Origin: Ardenticatenaceae bacterium
GTDB lineage: Bacteria > Chloroflexota > Anaerolineae > Promineifilales > Promineifilaceae
Reading direction: 5' to 3'
DNA: 46,713 nt
NCBI GenBank assembly: GCA_030065875.1
Contig: JASJCR010000074.1
Location: 1-46,713, forward strand
The position numbers and the translations under genes were made by a program. Below are positions 39,908-46,713 of this stretch, one piece after another. The notes below the pieces were generated by a model. The model was given only the letters and a program-made list of their open reading frames with translations, was not told the origin of the DNA and searched no databases. Every line of letters begins with the position of its first letter. Positions within the stretch are counted from its first letter, which is position 1.

Positions 39908-40975
39908 ATGTTATCTCGTCCAATCATACGCATGCCCGAACTGGCTGAAGGGGAGTGGCTAAACGGCGCATCATATACATCGCGCCAGCTCCGTGACCAG
40001 GTTATATTAATTGATTTTTGGGAGTATTCCTGCGTCAACTGTTTGCATACCCTCCCTTATGTCGTGAATTGGGATCGGACCTACCGACCGTTTGGCCTGT
40101 TTGTGTGTGGCATTCATACGCCTGAATTTAAATTTGGGCGTATTAAAAATCAGGTCATGGCGGCGGTGGAGTCGTTTGAGATTGAATACCCGATTTTATT
40201 GGATAACGATTATGAAAATTGGGATCGATTTGCAACCAGGGCGTGGCCAACCAAATATTTGATTGACCACCGGGGATACATTCGATACCAGCGACAGGGA
40301 GAAGGGGGGTATCAGGAGACGGAACGAGCGATCCAGAAGCTCCTGCTTGACCTGAATCCAAACTTGTCTCTCCCTCCGCTTTCTCGAGCGCTGCGGCCGG
40401 AAGATGAGGCGGGAGCGGTATGTTACAAGGTCACGCCTGAGCTTCACGCCGGTTTTGATGGCGGTATATTTGGGGGCGCGCTGGCCAATCCGGAAGGCTA
40501 CCTGCCCCACAGCAGTGTGGCCTATTCCCTACCGCTTGAGCGGAACCCCGGTTTGATTTATGTGGGAGGATTCTGGAAGGCGCACAAGGAAATGATGACG
40601 TTTGTGGGGCAGGATGGCGGGCGGATGGTTGTGGGGTTTGAAGCGGCCGGAGTGAACGTGGTCATGAGCCCATCTGCTGATGAAGTGGATCTTCATCTCA
40701 ATATATGGCCGGAGCACGATGAACCGCTGGTAGAAGTAATGTTAAATGATCGGCCGCTCGACCGGGCATTGGCCGGACCTGATATCGTGTTTGACGAATC
40801 CGGGCGCAGCCTGGTTTTTGTCAGACGGCCGCGCATGTACAAAATCATTTCGGGAGATTACCTGTTGTCCGGAGAAATCGAGCTGCGGCCGTTAACGCGC
40901 GGCATCTCGATCTACACTTTTTCGTTTGAGACCTGTGTCCGAACGCGCTCCACAGGATCAAATGACATGGTATAA
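39908..40975 (+). CDS. DipZ-like thioredoxin/redoxin protein without membrane domain
   Basis: The 355-residue protein has an N-terminal thioredoxin-like domain (about 8-155): LIDFWEYSCVNCLHTLPYV with CVNC (Cys42/Cys45), GIHTPEFKF, YPILLDNDYENW and WPTKYLIDHRGYIRY. These match the periplasmic C-terminal half of DipZ (CcdA-thioredoxin fusion) proteins, and a beta-rich domain (about 170-340) corresponds to the carbohydrate-binding-like module that follows it there. The CcdA membrane part and a signal peptide are missing, so this version is probably cytoplasmic or uses another route. The redox partner is not known. Confidence 0.83.
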   Translation: MLSRPIIRMPELAEGEWLNGASYTSRQLRDQVILIDFWEYSCVNCLHTLPYVVNWDRTYRPFGLFVCGIHTPEFKFGRIKNQVMAAVESFEIEYPILLDNDYENWDRFATRAWPTKYLIDHRGYIRYQRQGEGGYQETERAIQKLLLDLNPNLSLPPLSRALRPEDEAGAVCYKVTPELHAGFDGGIFGGALANPEGYLPHSSVAYSLPLERNPGLIYVGGFWKAHKEMMTFVGQDGGRMVVGFEAAGVNVVMSPSADEVDLHLNIWPEHDEPLVEVMLNDRPLDRALAGPDIVFDESGRSLVFVRRPRMYKIISGDYLLSGEIELRPLTRGISIYTFSFETCVRTRSTGSNDMV

Positions 40976-40985
40976 TCACCTCTCA
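40968..40985 (+). promoter_or_regulatory. extended -10 at the stop codon, possible leaderless start
   Basis: TGGTATAAT (40968-40976) is a TGn extended -10 that overlaps the stop codon of the thioredoxin-like gene. TATAAT lies 8 nt before the ATG at 40985. No ribosome binding site is present, so a leaderless transcript for the next gene is possible. Confidence 0.45.
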
Positions 40986-41497
40986 TGGTTCCAGACCCTA
41001 TTTTACCTGAAATTGATGTGTTGCTCAGTTACCTCACGATCGCCTTTGGCGTTCTGGGAGTCATTTTAATTGCCCTGTGGCTGAGTTTAATTGTGTGGGC
41101 ATTTCGCGATATGCGGCGTCGTTCGCGAGATTTGTTTGCTCAAATCCTGACGGTGTTGGTGGTCGCCGCGCTGCCGTTTGTGGGGGTTTTGATCTATCTC
41201 ATTTTGCGGCCGCCGGAAACACTGACCGAGGCATTTGAGCGGGCCCTTGAAGAGGAGGCCCTTTTACAGGAAATTGAAGAACGCCCCAGCTGTCCCGGCT
41301 GCTCCCGCATTGTCCGGCAAGAGTGGCTGGTTTGCCCCTACTGTCATACCTATTTGAAGAAAAAGTGTGTTCAATGCCAAGAGAATATTGACCTGCAGTG
41401 GGCGATTTGCCCCTTTTGCGCCGCCCCTCAGGAAGACGAGGTGGAGGTGGTGGACATCGACGAGATCGCAACTACCGCTGCAACCGATCCACCATAA
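40985..41497 (+). CDS. membrane protein with PLDc_N-like helices and double zinc ribbon
   Basis: The 170-residue protein has two membrane helices (about 13-37 and 51-73) separated by a basic loop (FRDMRRRSRD), as in PLDc_N-type membrane anchors. A short helix leads to two zinc ribbons: CPGCSRI/CPYC and CVQC/CPFC (about 100-150). The C-terminus is acidic. Function is not known. The start has no ribosome binding site. Confidence 0.7.
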   Translation: MVPDPILPEIDVLLSYLTIAFGVLGVILIALWLSLIVWAFRDMRRRSRDLFAQILTVLVVAALPFVGVLIYLILRPPETLTEAFERALEEEALLQEIEERPSCPGCSRIVRQEWLVCPYCHTYLKKKCVQCQENIDLQWAICPFCAAPQEDEVEVVDIDEIATTAATDPP

Positions 41498-41567
41498 AGC
41501 CGTATAGTCCACAAAAAATAGTTGATGAAGGGTGGAGATGCTCTTCATAAGAGGATAGGTAAATTAA

Positions 41568-41753
41568 ATGAGTAAACAACACACATTAACCCGTCAAAAC
41601 GGCATGATTGCGGGCGTTTGCGGTGGCATTGCGGCTCGGTACGGGATAAGCCCTTTTATTGTCCGCTTGATTTTCTTTTTGCTGCTGCTTCCTGGTGGCT
41701 TACCGGGGTTAATCCCTTATGGGATCCTGTGGATTTTGATGCCAAAAGCATAG
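41568..41753 (+). CDS. small PspC-domain protein
   Basis: The 61-residue protein is almost entirely a PspC domain: LTRQNGMIAGVCGGIAARYGISPFIVRLIFFLL, then a hydrophobic helix and PYGILWILMPK. Such proteins sit in the membrane and in some bacteria sense envelope stress with PspA; no pspA is in the window. A purine-rich AGAGGATAGG lies a little upstream of the ATG. Confidence 0.88.
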   Translation: MSKQHTLTRQNGMIAGVCGGIAARYGISPFIVRLIFFLLLLPGGLPGLIPYGILWILMPKA

Positions 41754-41784
41754 GCGGCGCGGAAAAAATTGTTACATCTAAAAG

Positions 41785-41813
41785 GCTCTACCCTGGCGGT
41801 AGAGCTTTTTTTT
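41785..41813 (+). terminator. intrinsic terminator after the PspC gene
   Basis: GCTCTACC (41785-41792) pairs with GGTAGAGC (41798-41805) with a 5-nt loop, followed by eight T. It separates the + strand genes from the convergent partner-switching cluster and ends 6 bp before its last stop codon. Confidence 0.92.
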
Positions 41814-41818
41814 GCCTT

Positions 41819-42241
41819 TTACAGGTTTTTAACCAGCCGCCAATGATTATTGGCTTTGCTGGGCTGATAAATCACTTCATCGAGCAGCTGGCGCATCAGG
41901 AAGAGCCCATAACCGTGGACCTGAGCATTTTCCAGATCGGGTGATTTGACATTGTCCATGACAAATGATTTCCCAGAGTCGTGAATGTCGACCACCAACT
42001 TTCGTTCCGGTTTGCTTTGCAGGGCCATGGAGGCCTTGATCCGGCCGCCATTATGATGATCGTATGCGTGCTCGACGATGTTGGTGCAGGTTTCGTGTAG
42101 AGCCAATTCCAAATTATAAAGAAGCATTTCTTTGTCAGTTAAAAAATCGACTCGTTCAAGCAGCGCACTCAAACAGGCACCTAATATATTCAGGTGCTGA
42201 TGGGTTGCTGGAATATCAATCCGTATAACTGTTTCATCCAT
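41819..42241 (-). CDS. RsbW/SpoIIAB-like anti-sigma factor kinase
   Basis: The 140-residue protein is an HATPase_c_2 domain: N box ELALHETCTNIVEHAYDH, G1 VDIHDSGKSF and G2 GYGLFLMRQLLDEV. Proteins of this type bind a sigma factor or other partner and phosphorylate STAS-domain antagonists. It is 42 bp after the PP2C gene of the same cluster. No sigma factor gene is in the window, so the final target is unknown. Confidence 0.88.
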   Translation of the reverse strand: MDETVIRIDIPATHQHLNILGACLSALLERVDFLTDKEMLLYNLELALHETCTNIVEHAYDHHNGGRIKASMALQSKPERKLVVDIHDSGKSFVMDNVKSPDLENAQVHGYGLFLMRQLLDEVIYQPSKANNHWRLVKNL

Positions 42242-42283
42242 GTTTGGCCCTCAATCAGCTTTTGATCCTCGTTGCTTTTCCGG

Positions 42284-43831
42284 TTACATCCCTTTGATTA
42301 CCACCAGGGTTTGGTCATCACTTTGGGGTTGGCCTACGCTAAAATTGCTAATTGCCTCATAAAGCCCTTCTACAATTCGTTTGGCAGATTTATTTGAGAG
42401 GTGTTTAACGACACGCATCAATCTTGAATACCCAAAAAGATCATCATCGGAGTTGTTTGCTTCATTAAATCCGTCGGTGGCAACGACCAGCACATCCCCT
42501 TTTTTAAAGGTTAAGCATTGATCTTCAGCTAGGCTAACGGGCAAAACGCCAAGCGCCGTGCCATCAGCTTCAAGCAGGATGGGGTCACCATCGGTTGGGC
42601 AGTAAATCACCGGTGAATGGCCGGCATTGGCATAAAGTAAAAGACGCTTTTGGGGATGGTACTGGCCGATAAAGGCGGTGGCGAACATGCTGACTTCGGT
42701 AAAATCATCATACAATTCGGCGTTGCAGTTCCTTAAAATGAGCTCCGGGGTTGGGTTTGGTGAAATATTGATTTTTGTTCTCATCACCGTGCGGGTCATG
42801 GCCATCAACAGGGCGGCCGGCATCCCTTTGCCGGAAACATCCCCGACCGCAAAGGTAAACGGCCGGTCTTGTGGTGATACAAAGTCATAAAAGTCACCAC
42901 CCACCTGCGAGGCCGGTCGCGAACCGGCCCAAAGATCCAATCCTTTGATGTTGGGGGAGCTTTTGGGAAGCAAATTGAGCTGGACTCGCTGGGCCAGATC
43001 CGCTTCCACCTGCAGCTTGGTTTGCTCCAGGCTTTCTTGATACAGCATCAGGTGTTCGATGCGAGACCCGGCGTGGGCGGCGATCACCCGGGCCAGTTTG
43101 GTGTCGGGGGAAAGAAAATCGCCATCGCGTTTGTTAATCAATCCCAGGGCCGCATTAATTTCATCCTGTACGCGAATCGGTACAAAAAGCAGGTTTTGCA
43201 AACCCACTTTGGCGTAGTCGGTATCGCGTAAGTTAATTAAAATTTCCTGCCCGGAATCGCGAACGCGGCTGAGGCAGTGATGGATGTATTCATCATCAAT
43301 AAGGGGGTGAGGAAAATGTTCGATTCGGGAGCTGCCATTCTGCGGATTTTGAATGAGGAAAAACGCCCCCTCAGTTCCCCCGAGCTGGGTGGTTTTGAAC
43401 GCCAGCTGCCGCAGCAAATCGCTCATATCGATATGATTTCTGGTGGCTTCGGTTAAATCATAGACCGCCAGCAGCTGATCTTGCGTGTCGATGAGCCGGG
43501 CGGTCATCCCCTTGATCTCTTTTTCCATGCGGGCCAGGCGAGAAACCAATCCCGCTTCGGCATTTAAGATCGTTTGGGAGGCCGGGTTATTGTATCCATG
43601 GACATGAAGTTCACCGATATCGGCCCCGTTCATTTCAATGGTCGCCCGCATCTCTGGCTGATCGAGATTGATATCTTTGGGCCAGCTGGCCAACTTGGTG
43701 TTATCGGCCCAGATGGAAAACGCGGTTGCTCCAGCAGCTAACCATGCTTTGGCAATGGCCATGAATTGACCCCTCTGCGCGGCCACCACGGCGGCCAACA
43801 TGCGGGAATCTGGCGAGAGTTGATTGTGCAT
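42284..43831 (-). CDS. RsbU-like PP2C (SpoIIE-type) phosphatase with GAF domain
   Basis: The 515-residue protein has an N-terminal uncharacterised region (1-115), a GAF-like sensor (about 125-270: LVVG-type core NLLFVPIRVQDEINAALGLINKRDG), a short coiled coil and a PP2C domain (about 300-512: SQVGGDFYDF and VGDVSGKGMPAALLMA with metal-binding Asp, ATDGFNEANN, SDDQTLVVI). Family members dephosphorylate STAS antagonists. No membrane segment is present, so it senses an intracellular signal. It follows the STAS gene by 15 bp. Confidence 0.9.
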   Translation of the reverse strand: MHNQLSPDSRMLAAVVAAQRGQFMAIAKAWLAAGATAFSIWADNTKLASWPKDINLDQPEMRATIEMNGADIGELHVHGYNNPASQTILNAEAGLVSRLARMEKEIKGMTARLIDTQDQLLAVYDLTEATRNHIDMSDLLRQLAFKTTQLGGTEGAFFLIQNPQNGSSRIEHFPHPLIDDEYIHHCLSRVRDSGQEILINLRDTDYAKVGLQNLLFVPIRVQDEINAALGLINKRDGDFLSPDTKLARVIAAHAGSRIEHLMLYQESLEQTKLQVEADLAQRVQLNLLPKSSPNIKGLDLWAGSRPASQVGGDFYDFVSPQDRPFTFAVGDVSGKGMPAALLMAMTRTVMRTKINISPNPTPELILRNCNAELYDDFTEVSMFATAFIGQYHPQKRLLLYANAGHSPVIYCPTDGDPILLEADGTALGVLPVSLAEDQCLTFKKGDVLVVATDGFNEANNSDDDLFGYSRLMRVVKHLSNKSAKRIVEGLYEAISNFSVGQPQSDDQTLVVIKGM

Positions 43832-43846
43832 AGAGCGAGCTTACTA

Positions 43847-44194
43847 TCACGCCTCTGCAGGCTGAAAGGCGTCGGCCGCCTCGGTTTCGTCGGGAAAGAT
43901 TTCAAAAGCCCGATCCAGGCGGGTTAATTCAAAAATCATGCGCACCGGCTGTTTTAAGTGGGCCAGACGTAAATCTCCTTCCAGCTGGCGGCAACGTTTC
44001 ATGGCTTGAACCAGGGTGGCCAGAGCGGTTGAATCCACAAATACCACCTCTTCTAAATTAACGACAATTTGAGGTGGGGTTTGGTTTAACAATTTTTCAA
44101 GATGGTCACTCACTTGGGGCGCTGAATATGCATCAAAGCGACCAGCAAGATTGATGATTGCTACCTGCCCGTGGAAATGCGATTTAATTTCCAT
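43847..44194 (-). CDS. STAS-domain anti-sigma factor antagonist
   Basis: The 115-residue protein is a single STAS domain with the phosphorylatable Ser55 in FVDSTALATLV, preceded by the INLAGRFDAYSAPQ strand. It is the likely target of the RsbW-like kinase and the PP2C phosphatase in the same cluster. GGAG lies about 12 nt before ATG 44194. Confidence 0.92.
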   Translation of the reverse strand: MEIKSHFHGQVAIINLAGRFDAYSAPQVSDHLEKLLNQTPPQIVVNLEEVVFVDSTALATLVQAMKRCRQLEGDLRLAHLKQPVRMIFELTRLDRAFEIFPDETEAADAFQPAEA

Positions 44195-44365
44195 GGATAA
44201 TCATGTCTCCTTTGTTGGTTTGTTTCATCGATTGGTAAAAATGAGTGGGTCAGCCCATTTTTGAGGGGATGATACAATCCGACGTCTGTAGATTTTAACA
44301 GTGAGATAAGCAGCGTGACAAGCCAATTCGGCCAGATATCACTTTTTCCCTATAACCTATTAGTA

Positions 44366-45973
44366 CTATTGTCTTGCTTGTCGCCACCAATGAATGGGGG
44401 TCTGGAGCATGAGCTTGATGTCGCCACGCCAGCTTCGCGTAGCAACATAGTAGACGTCGGCAATTAAGATATCATCGAGCTGGGCATTTCGTTCAAGTTT
44501 GGAGTACCAAAGCCCGGTTAAACCCACATTAAATTCAAATCGTTTTTTCTGCCACTCTTCGCTAATATTGTCCATTTCTTCCTGGCGAAGGGGCTTGACG
44601 CCTACAAAACCGATACGGCCGGTCAGGACGTCAAATAACTCTGGCAGTCGATTGAGCTGCCACCGCCTCATCCAGCGGCCGACCGCCGTTTCTTTCCCGC
44701 TTCGACCAACCGTATTGAAGCGGTGGAGACGAATCGCCTGCGGGGTTTTGTATTTTCCGGTGGCCAGTGCGTAGGGAGGAACGCCATATCGGGTTTCCAC
44801 CTGGATCAATTTTCCGGTTGTTAGCCAGGTAATGAGCCCCAATATCAGAAAAATGGGGAACTGCCCCACGATTAACCCCGTGGCCATCATCACATCCAGA
44901 ACGCGACGGACGCCGCTGTTGATCAAGGAGGGGGTCGCCTCCCCCAGAAGAAAACGGTCCACAACCTGGATACTTTGCGACGAATCTAAATCAACCATGA
45001 TATTTTTGTCGACAAAGCGGTTGTTGATTTGTACCAGCTGTCCAATATAGGTGTGGTTATTTATGGTGCTTTCGGTGACGGTTGCTTCATCATCAATGAT
45101 GACGTTTGAACCGATCACGGTGTAAGGACCCAATTCGACTTCGCGGCCGATTTGACAATTGTCTCCAATCACGATCGGCGGGATGATTTTGGCGGTTGGA
45201 TGAATCGAGTTGCTGCGGCCGACCCACACCTGGTTGCCCATGTAGTGAGCAGGAATGGAAGGGTAGCGAATGACCTTTTCTTCAGGGGTCGTGGCGGCCA
45301 TCTCCGGCTGCATATGGATTGAAGCACTGTCAAAAAAAGTTTTGGTTGCGTGATTAAAATCCTGGAAATCGTACAGCGTATTCCAATAGCCATGATGCTC
45401 ATAAACCGAGATCGCCATCTTTTCCTCCCGCATTTGGGGGAGTAGCTCTTTAAACATCGAATAGCGGGTGCGCGCGGGAATCAAGTCGAGCACGGCCGGT
45501 TCACAGACAAAAATTCCGGTGCGATACCGGCTAAATTCACCGTTTAACTCAATTTTGCGCTGTTTTGGCCCCCGGCCGTGGGTGACCATGGTGAGCAGCG
45601 GCTTGTGCTGCTGATGATGGTCAATGACTCCTTGAATATCGAGATCGATGATTTCATCAGCCGGTAATACCAGAAACGTGTCGTGGAGAAGCCCTTTCGC
45701 CCAGCGCAGCGACCCGGCATCACCTAATGAATCTCGCTGCAAAATGTACTGGAGATTGACCCCCCACCGACGCCCTTCTCCAAAATACGCTTCAACGCTG
45801 CCCGGCAAATGGTGCAGGGCGACCACAATATCCTTGATTCCGGCTCGGGCCAGCAGCTCGATTCCATACTGCATGACCGGCTGATTGGTGATAGGAATCA
45901 ACGGCGATGGAATCTGGTCGGTTATCGGCCGTAATTTTACATTTTCTCCGGTTGCCAAAATTAGCGCTTGCAT
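44366..45973 (-). CDS. nucleotidyltransferase-like / beta-helix / sugar-phosphate transferase-like fusion
   Basis: The 535-residue protein joins three parts. Residues 1-225 follow the sugar-1-phosphate nucleotidyltransferase fold, but the signature reads LATGENVKLRPIT and PSPLIPI where active enzymes have LAGGxGTRLxPLT and PKPLxP. Residues about 250-320 are left-handed beta-helix hexapeptide repeats (PTAKIIPPIVIGDNCQIG). Residues about 355-525 follow the monotopic sugar transferase family (RRVLDVMMATGLIV, LPELFDVLTG, VGLTGLWYSKLE, SWRGDIKLMLQT), but the catalytic Asp-Glu dyad position is Asn441-Arg442. A hydrophobic re-entrant segment lies at about 363-386. It sits 29 bp after a tandem STAS gene inside a partner-switching cluster. 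It may have lost catalysis and become a regulatory or scaffolding protein; this is an inference. Confidence 0.8.
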   Translation of the reverse strand: MQALILATGENVKLRPITDQIPSPLIPITNQPVMQYGIELLARAGIKDIVVALHHLPGSVEAYFGEGRRWGVNLQYILQRDSLGDAGSLRWAKGLLHDTFLVLPADEIIDLDIQGVIDHHQQHKPLLTMVTHGRGPKQRKIELNGEFSRYRTGIFVCEPAVLDLIPARTRYSMFKELLPQMREEKMAISVYEHHGYWNTLYDFQDFNHATKTFFDSASIHMQPEMAATTPEEKVIRYPSIPAHYMGNQVWVGRSNSIHPTAKIIPPIVIGDNCQIGREVELGPYTVIGSNVIIDDEATVTESTINNHTYIGQLVQINNRFVDKNIMVDLDSSQSIQVVDRFLLGEATPSLINSGVRRVLDVMMATGLIVGQFPIFLILGLITWLTTGKLIQVETRYGVPPYALATGKYKTPQAIRLHRFNTVGRSGKETAVGRWMRRWQLNRLPELFDVLTGRIGFVGVKPLRQEEMDNISEEWQKKRFEFNVGLTGLWYSKLERNAQLDDILIADVYYVATRSWRGDIKLMLQTPIHWWRQARQ

Positions 45974-46002
45974 ATCGTTAATCGTCGATCGGTTTAATAT
46001 TG

Positions 46003-46683
46003 TCAGGCTGGTGCCTTGAAATGCTCTACAATTTCAAATAGGGAGTCAAATCGAACCATTTTTATGACCCGTCGCACATCGGCGGAGCAGTTGGCGAGGC
46101 GTAATTTTTTGTCGAGTCGCTGGGCTTCCTTCTGGATATGGGCCAGTGATGCCAAACCGGCGCTGGCCAAGAAGCGGGTCTCCGTAAAATCAAGCAGGAT
46201 ATCATCGTGCGTTTGTAACGCCTGCATAATGATGTTTTGCTGGTTCTCGGCCGTGTTGGCATCCAAACGCCGCGGCATACGCATGACGTGGGTTGATGGC
46301 TCCACAGAAACCGTTTGGGGCGAGACGTAAATCGGCCGGCCGTTCTCATCGGTAATATCAAAAAATTGATCGAGCTTCAAGAGGGTGAGCGTTTGCAAAA
46401 TACGGCTGGGTACTTCTTTGAGACAGACGTCTCCACCCTGTTCCCGGGCCTGTTTGGCGATAAGCACCAATCCGCCAATCGCCGAGCTGTCCAGAAAAGT
46501 GGTTTCTTTTAAATTGATTTCAATTTGACCGGTTTCTTTTAAAGCTTCCATGCCCGACATCACGATCTCTTCGTAATTGTTTCGATCTAAACGGCCGGAC
46601 AAGGTCAGGTACGCCGTTTGATCGATTAATACCAGATCGGTTTTCGGGAGAATCAGCGCCGGCCCGTTTTGCTGACGCATCAT
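46003..46683 (-). CDS. tandem STAS-domain protein (possibly extended beyond the window)
   Basis: The protein has two STAS domains: about 14-110, with Ser66/Ser67 in FLDSSAIGGL, and about 122-222, with Ser174 in FLASAGLASL, where the usual Asp before Ser is Ala. Two antagonist domains in one chain suggest that it binds two anti-sigma kinases or acts as a scaffold. ATG 46683 has GGTGG directly before it, but the reading frame stays open to the window edge at 46713, so the true start may be outside. It is upstream of the enzyme-like fusion gene on the same strand. Confidence 0.8.
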   Translation of the reverse strand: MMRQQNGPALILPKTDLVLIDQTAYLTLSGRLDRNNYEEIVMSGMEALKETGQIEINLKETTFLDSSAIGGLVLIAKQAREQGGDVCLKEVPSRILQTLTLLKLDQFFDITDENGRPIYVSPQTVSVEPSTHVMRMPRRLDANTAENQQNIIMQALQTHDDILLDFTETRFLASAGLASLAHIQKEAQRLDKKLRLANCSADVRRVIKMVRFDSLFEIVEHFKAPA

Positions 46684-46713
46684 CCACCATTGGCGAACAA
46701 AAAATGAGGAAAA

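Overview
The window looks like a chromosomal segment of an environmental bacterium, most likely a member of the Chloroflexota (Anaerolineae-like). That is an inference from the gene mix: PdxS/PdxT vitamin B6 synthesis, SDR-type threonine dehydrogenase next to Kbl, an RsbU/RsbW/STAS partner-switching set, CDP-sugar genes and many short intergenic repeats. No rRNA or tRNA was seen, so the assignment is not firm. The hexamer CGGCCG is strikingly frequent throughout.

Left end (1-3731, + strand): the C-terminus of an IS66-type transposase, a heptamer tandem repeat touching a promoter, a small lipoprotein cytochrome c, a large di-heme peroxidase/MauG-like protein fused to a parallel beta-helix, a second heptamer array with inverted arms, and msrA.

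Glycan region (4076-14954, - strand): rfbF, an SDR epimerase/dehydratase, three sugar C-methyltransferase paralogues, rfbG, two family-2 glycosyltransferases and a membrane-anchored surface protein. rfbH is absent, so the product is predicted to be a 6-deoxy, C-methyl-branched CDP-sugar. One methyltransferase gene sits between two inverted ~110 bp repeats and next to a MITE-like element.

Stress and signalling region (15017-26240): UspA, Lon, an atypical protein kinase with a palindrome at a probably leaderless start, SixA with a PhoB/PhoR-like pair, then a three-gene set (large membrane histidine kinase, PH-like membrane protein, J-domain coiled-coil protein).

Metabolic region (26425-41753): agmatine deiminase, an M20 dipeptidase, a Cof-type HAD phosphatase, pdxS-pdxT, a soluble histidine kinase, a polar amino acid ABC transporter (lipoprotein, permease, ATPase, with a hairpin terminator between the first two), kbl-tdh for threonine to glycine, a DipZ-like thioredoxin protein, a zinc-ribbon membrane protein and a PspC-domain protein.

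Right end (41819-46683, - strand): a partner-switching cluster (tandem STAS protein, STAS, PP2C phosphatase, RsbW-like kinase) with an embedded protein that joins a nucleotidyltransferase fold, a left-handed beta-helix and a sugar-phosphate transferase fold. The catalytic signatures of both enzyme folds are altered. Together with the heptamer hairpin arrays, this is the most unusual content of the window.
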